The notes below the pieces were generated by a model, which was not told the DNA's origin, searched no databases, and worked only from the letters and a program-made list of their open reading frames with translations. Shown piece by piece: positions 60,270 to 64,000 of a stretch of 64,000 bases of DNA. Numbering within the stretch: position 1 is the first letter of the stretch; every line of letters starts with the position of its first letter. Source of the stretch: Albugo candida (Eukaryota > Oomycota > Peronosporomycetes > Albuginales > Albuginaceae); NCBI GenBank assembly GCA_905220665.1, contig CAJNAR010000166.1:248001-312000 (forward strand), in the 5' to 3' direction. The translations under genes and the position numbers were made by a program.

Positions 60270-60720
60270 TTTTTCTCAATTTCAAAGTCCAATAAATGGA
60301 AATTCATTTTCTTTCTCTCTATTTGAAAATTAAGATAACTTCGCGCGCGACCGGCTACTCATCAAATCCTTGACAAATAGCTATCGACTTCTTGCATATT
60401 TCCTTTAGCCCGAAATAGTGCAAAGTTAGTGTGTATCCACTAAAGCTCGAAGTAGGATAAAAAAACTTCAATTTTTGATTTCAAATTTTTGGCTATGGAT
60501 CATCTAACAAAAGGGATGCACACACAACGGTGGAAAATCATATTTTGGGATAAACAACGATTTGGGGCCCAGGGTTCCAGCCTCTAGTCAACGTATCATC
60601 CTGTCATTTATGATAACGGGAGGGTTTATAACGATTTGCGACGACGTTTGGGAAACTGATCGGATTCGATGTATAACCGATGTTTGGTGTATAACGGTTG
60701 CTTGCAAGTGTCCGTTATCT
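60270..60720. other. Interval without visible gene
   Basis: Right border of the repeat island, between the secreted-protein homology block (ending about 60260) and the next gene. An open frame runs in from 60562 without an obvious start; it is counted as upstream sequence of the hypothetical gene. Confidence 0.35.
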
Positions 60721-60723
60721 CAC

Positions 60724-61278
60724 ATGGCAACGGAACTTAAGAAAAAACTACCCGCCAAAGCTCGCAGACGAAAAGGCTTCGAAATCTCACAAGTTGGAGC
60801 GAACTGCGAAAGAGAATATACAGAATATGACGATGATGATGAGAATGTCGTGGGAGGAGATGTCAATTTGCTCAAACGTGGAGATCTAAGCGATAGCGGT
60901 AAGTTGACTTACGAGTAGATCCGTGCTTTACTGGAGATGTACAGTGAGAGACATGATGATTGGATTTGGCGATCATATGTTACCAATGGAGGAAAGCATT
61001 ATTGTAATGCAGGATTTTGTGGTCGAGTACATCCAGTGCATGGTACGTTCATATGCGATGAATCGCGATCGATACTGAGCAGCAAAATGTCGCCTCAGAC
61101 CAAGAAAGCTGTCGACATCGCAACTGTGAAAGGAAAGCTCGACACGGAATGCTTCATTTTTCCGATTCGGAAGGATCATGAAACGTATGAAAGAGTGAAG
61201 GATTTACTGCAAGCTAATGGTGAACTGAAAGAAGTTCTGAACAGCGGCTTTGATCCAGCAGACGAAAAAGTTTACTAA
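60724..61278 (+). pseudogene. Hypothetical gene with one in-frame TAG
   Basis: From ATG 60724 (ATELKKKLPAKARRRKGFEI) a 64-codon frame runs to TAG at 60916-60918 and then continues in the same frame for another 120 codons to 61278. Around the stop the sequence reads GKLTYE, stop, IRALLEMYSERHDDWIWR, which looks like one continuous helix. A basic N-terminus, an acidic patch (EYDDDDENV) and a C-terminal part with FIFPIRKDHETYERVKDLLQ are visible. I do not recognise a family. No GT-AG pair that removes the TAG and keeps frame was found. It may be a recent nonsense allele, a sequencing error, or read-through. Confidence 0.45.
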
Positions 61279-61403
61279 CACACTAATTAAAAGTCACTTC
61301 TTGCGATGTAATGCTTCCTCTGAATCGAACTTAATGTATTTCTTCATCGAATCTAAGCACCGAACCGATTGCTTCTTGGTTGGTGAGTATTCTCACCTTC
61401 CAA

Positions 61404-62310
61404 ATGGCCTTTGTGACGTTGACAAACATCACTGTCCTTGCAAATCCCACTGCGTTCACAAACCCATTTCAATTCGAAGTCACATTTGAGTGCGCTCATG
61501 CTCTAGAAGACGGTATTTATCGGTTTAAAGCGCTTTATAACACTGACAAATTCGCGCAGATTTGGAGTGGAAAATCACATATGTAGGTAGCGCAGAGGAT
61601 GAAAGCAGAGATCAAGTGCTCGAAGAAGTGCTTGTTGGACCCGTTCCTGTCGGTACAAATAAATTCGTCTTTCAGGTAACGTGAATGCTTTTGGCGGAAT
61701 GCTTCGTGCGGTCCATTTACGTCACTTGTCACAGTCGGAGCCACCGAATCCAGAAATGATACCCGATTGCGATAAAATTGGCGTTACCGTCGTCCTTTTG
61801 ACGTGTTCCTATCGATCAAAAGAATTCGTCCGCGTTGGGTACGTTGTATTCCGTGAAAGTGGATGATTGTCGAACGATAAATCAAATTCATGTAGATATT
61901 ATGTGAACAATGATTATGCAGATCCATTGATGCTTGAGAATCCGCCATCTACCGTGGATGTTAGCAAACTTCAGCGCAATATACTCGCTGATAAACCCCG
62001 TGTCACGAGATTTCCAATCGATTGGTCTTCAGGTGTTCCAGAAGACAATATGAATTGTGTCGATCCGACAGGAATCTCCCAAGGAGCAAATAGCACTATA
62101 AAGCTGGACGCTGAGTTTGTGGACGAGGATCTTCTAAAAGCAGCAGCTCATTTGGATAGTGATTATCCTGATATTGTTATTGACGGAGATGAAGGAATGG
62201 ATTGGCTGGCAAATGATCAATTGGAAAATGAAGGAGATGACGAGGACATTGATCTCGAAGGTGATGAGACCATGGATCAAGACGAAGAAATTGATTTGGA
62301 GGAAGAATAG
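61404..62310 (+). CDS. ASF1: Histone chaperone ASF1
   Basis: Four exons: 61404-61512, 61560-61675, 61735-61838, 61896-62310; introns 47, 59 and 57 nt; 247 aa. It binds the histone H3-H4 dimer and hands it to CAF-1 or HIRA for nucleosome assembly in the nucleus. The conserved core starts with [15 protein letters not shown] at residue 3, followed by [67 protein letters not shown] (splice 3 lies inside this motif) and RVTRFPIDW. These are near-identical to ASF1 in other eukaryotes. The C-terminal tail is long and very acidic (Asp/Glu blocks), as in fungal ASF1. The start ATG gives the usual N-terminus. Confidence 0.95.
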
Positions 62311-62427
62311 ACGCACTTGATCAGAATATTGTAATATATACACGAGCACATCCCTCAGTAGATCCTTCTGACTCCTTTGAGTTATCGTCATGCTTTGGAT
62401 CAGATTGATTCAAACACTATCCGCGAC

Positions 62428-63666
62428 TCAACGTCTTGTGTAACAAGTGGAAAATCTCCGATCAATAAAGCTCAATCCGAATGCGACCTCAATCTGCCGG
62501 ACGACCAGTTTTGACCCATCACGATTCAGCAACAAACGAAAATGCCTGAGTGAATTCTCTGCATCAATTTCTTCATGCGTTGCCTCTACCATCTCACACT
62601 TTAATCCAGCAGTTGTATGTGAGAAACTCTCCATCTCGCGCTTCTCGCAACATTGTCGAAGGCCGATTGCACGTACAAAGCACCAAACTGGCATACATTT
62701 TTCACCGAAAATGCCGACATCAAGTATGCAAGCCTCGTCCATTCTCGCCTCAAACGCATCGAGCTGGAAGCTCAAACACGGTCTCTTATGCAGCATCAGC
62801 GTCATATCACGACGTCCACCCTATAGAGTCAATATCAACAAATCATTCAAACGTTATAATTCTGCTGGAAGAACCTGGTCTTGTATGAGCCTGGCTGTAA
62901 CAGTGTTGGAATCCTTTTCCAATGGAGCTTGAAATTCTACGTCATAAAAGTCTCTCTCCCACAATACGTCGGAAAGATTTCGTACAGCGATGCAAAGTGT
63001 GTAAGAATGCAAGCCATATTTTGGGTCAATGTCATCGCATATCACAAGTACACGACGATGACATGCGTGATAGAGGCTCTCTATACGATGTGACAGCAGA
63101 TGGAGTTGCAGAATCTCTAACGTCCGAGTCCAAACAATCGCAACGATACAGCTACTGTTCCATGGTCCAACAGCGAGGGTGTACATGGAAATTCCGAGTC
63201 TCTCATTACTTACGACACGCTTCCAGCTTTTCAAGTGAAGCCTCTCCGACTTCCAGTATACCTGTGACGAAAGTGACCGCGCTGAAGTAATCTCAAGGTC
63301 TACGTATATCAGCGTCGACAAAGCTCCTCCATCGTGCAAGACTGGAGATCCGAGGCTTTGAGCAAAAGTAATAGCGAGCGTGTGCGTCTTATTAGCGAAT
63401 CGTAGATGCTCTGTCGCGCTTATGGTCGTTGATCGGCCGTTTATTCGCACTGCCAGCTGTGGATGCAGCATTCTGTCCACCTTATCGAGCGTTTTCTGAA
63501 TTGTATGAGGGAGAATCCGCTGGAAGACACATTCGATCCTTTTCTCTAAAATCGTGGTCTTTTCGGGCCCTGAACGACGAACGAGATTACAGCTTGGAGA
63601 AGCTTTAGCTTTCGCTGTCAAGACTCCAGTCGATCTGTAAGCATTCTCATTTTGATTGCCCCTCAT
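62428..63666 (-). CDS. Hypothetical protein, two or more exons
   Basis: Exons 63666-62875 and 62820-62428 joined by a 54-nt GT-AG intron (phase 0), giving 394 aa from ATG 63666. The sequence is mixed alpha/beta, Cys-containing in the second half, without a signal peptide or membrane helix. Stretches such as CVFQRILPHTIQKTLDKVDR and DVGIFGEKCMPVWCFVRA look protein-like, but I cannot place them in a family. A further upstream exon is possible (an open frame at 63838-63647 overlaps the start in another frame). It converges with ASF1, with about 117 bp between stops. Confidence 0.6.
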
Positions 63667-64000
63667 GGTGATCGAAAGAGTCGTCCAAAGTTTTCACTAA
63701 ACTCTTATCAAAAGTGACCCTTCTGAAGGAATCCGCGGTCAAAGTCCTATTTCTGGCTCTGAATAAACGTGTTTCGCCTCGACACTGACAAGCGATTTTT
63801 GCTGCATAGAAACACGTTTGGAAAATGTCAGCCAGCATATCAGCATGAGCGTACCGGAAGAATGGCTGCAGTCAAGCTCCGGCCGTAGCAGCATCCTGTG
63901 TCAAGGCCAGTGGCAAATTCTTCCAGCTGGAAACGTATTGAGCATTTGGAGATGAGAGAAGGCTAGTGAACGTACTTGTAATCCACGCTTGGCATCATGA

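Overview
The window looks like nuclear DNA of an oomycete, most likely an Albugo-type white rust. The evidence is compact eukaryotic genes with very short GT-AG introns (mostly 47-61 nt), intergenic gaps of tens of bases, fungal/plant/protist-type housekeeping proteins (MED12, SUV3, DBP3, TNPO3-like importin, ASF1, organellar LeuRS), and a transposon-rich island holding small secreted proteins with no obvious relatives. The genus is inferred from gene style and from memory of such genomes; no database search was possible.

Region 1 (1-28.3 kb) is gene-dense: membrane-anchored GH1 beta-glucosidase (-), TNPO3/Mtr10-like nuclear transport receptor (-) divergent from a DBP3-type DEAD-box helicase (+) with only 39 bp between start codons, adenosine kinase (-), a two-RRM glycine-rich RNA-binding protein (+), a 2-kb stretch with no gene seen, SUV3-like mitochondrial helicase (+), NCLX-like Na+/Ca2+ exchanger (-) divergent from MED12 (+), a VHS-GAT protein (+) 19 bp after MED12, a doubtful small ORF, and an organellar leucyl-tRNA synthetase (+). 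I rebuilt intron-exon structures from GT-AG signals, reading frame and family motifs; all joins keep frame.

Region 2 (28.3-60.3 kb) is a repeat island. In order: a decayed Ty3/gypsy end (-); an inverted LTR plus gag of a related element (+); a nearly complete MULE DNA transposon with 123-bp terminal inverted repeats and a 9-bp target duplication; a broken secreted-protein gene copy; a Ty1/copia element (+); a Ty3/gypsy element (-); a copy of an unidentified host repeat unit split by a second copia element; a frameshifted secreted-protein gene (-); two more, tandem, copies of the repeat unit; and an apparently intact secreted-protein gene (-). The three secreted-protein copies share a signal-peptide region and promoter blocks, and the two longer ones share an intron position, so they are one duplicated family of candidate effectors embedded in a segmental duplication.

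Region 3 (60.3-64 kb) returns to ordinary genes: a hypothetical gene carrying one in-frame stop, the histone chaperone ASF1 (+) and an unidentified two-exon gene (-).

The housekeeping genes do not form one pathway: they cover nuclear transport, transcription (MED12), chromatin assembly (ASF1), ribosome biogenesis, mitochondrial RNA turnover and translation, purine salvage, endosomal sorting and ion exchange. The contrast between dense conserved flanks and a roughly 32-kb repeat island holding fast-changing secreted genes is the main message of the window.
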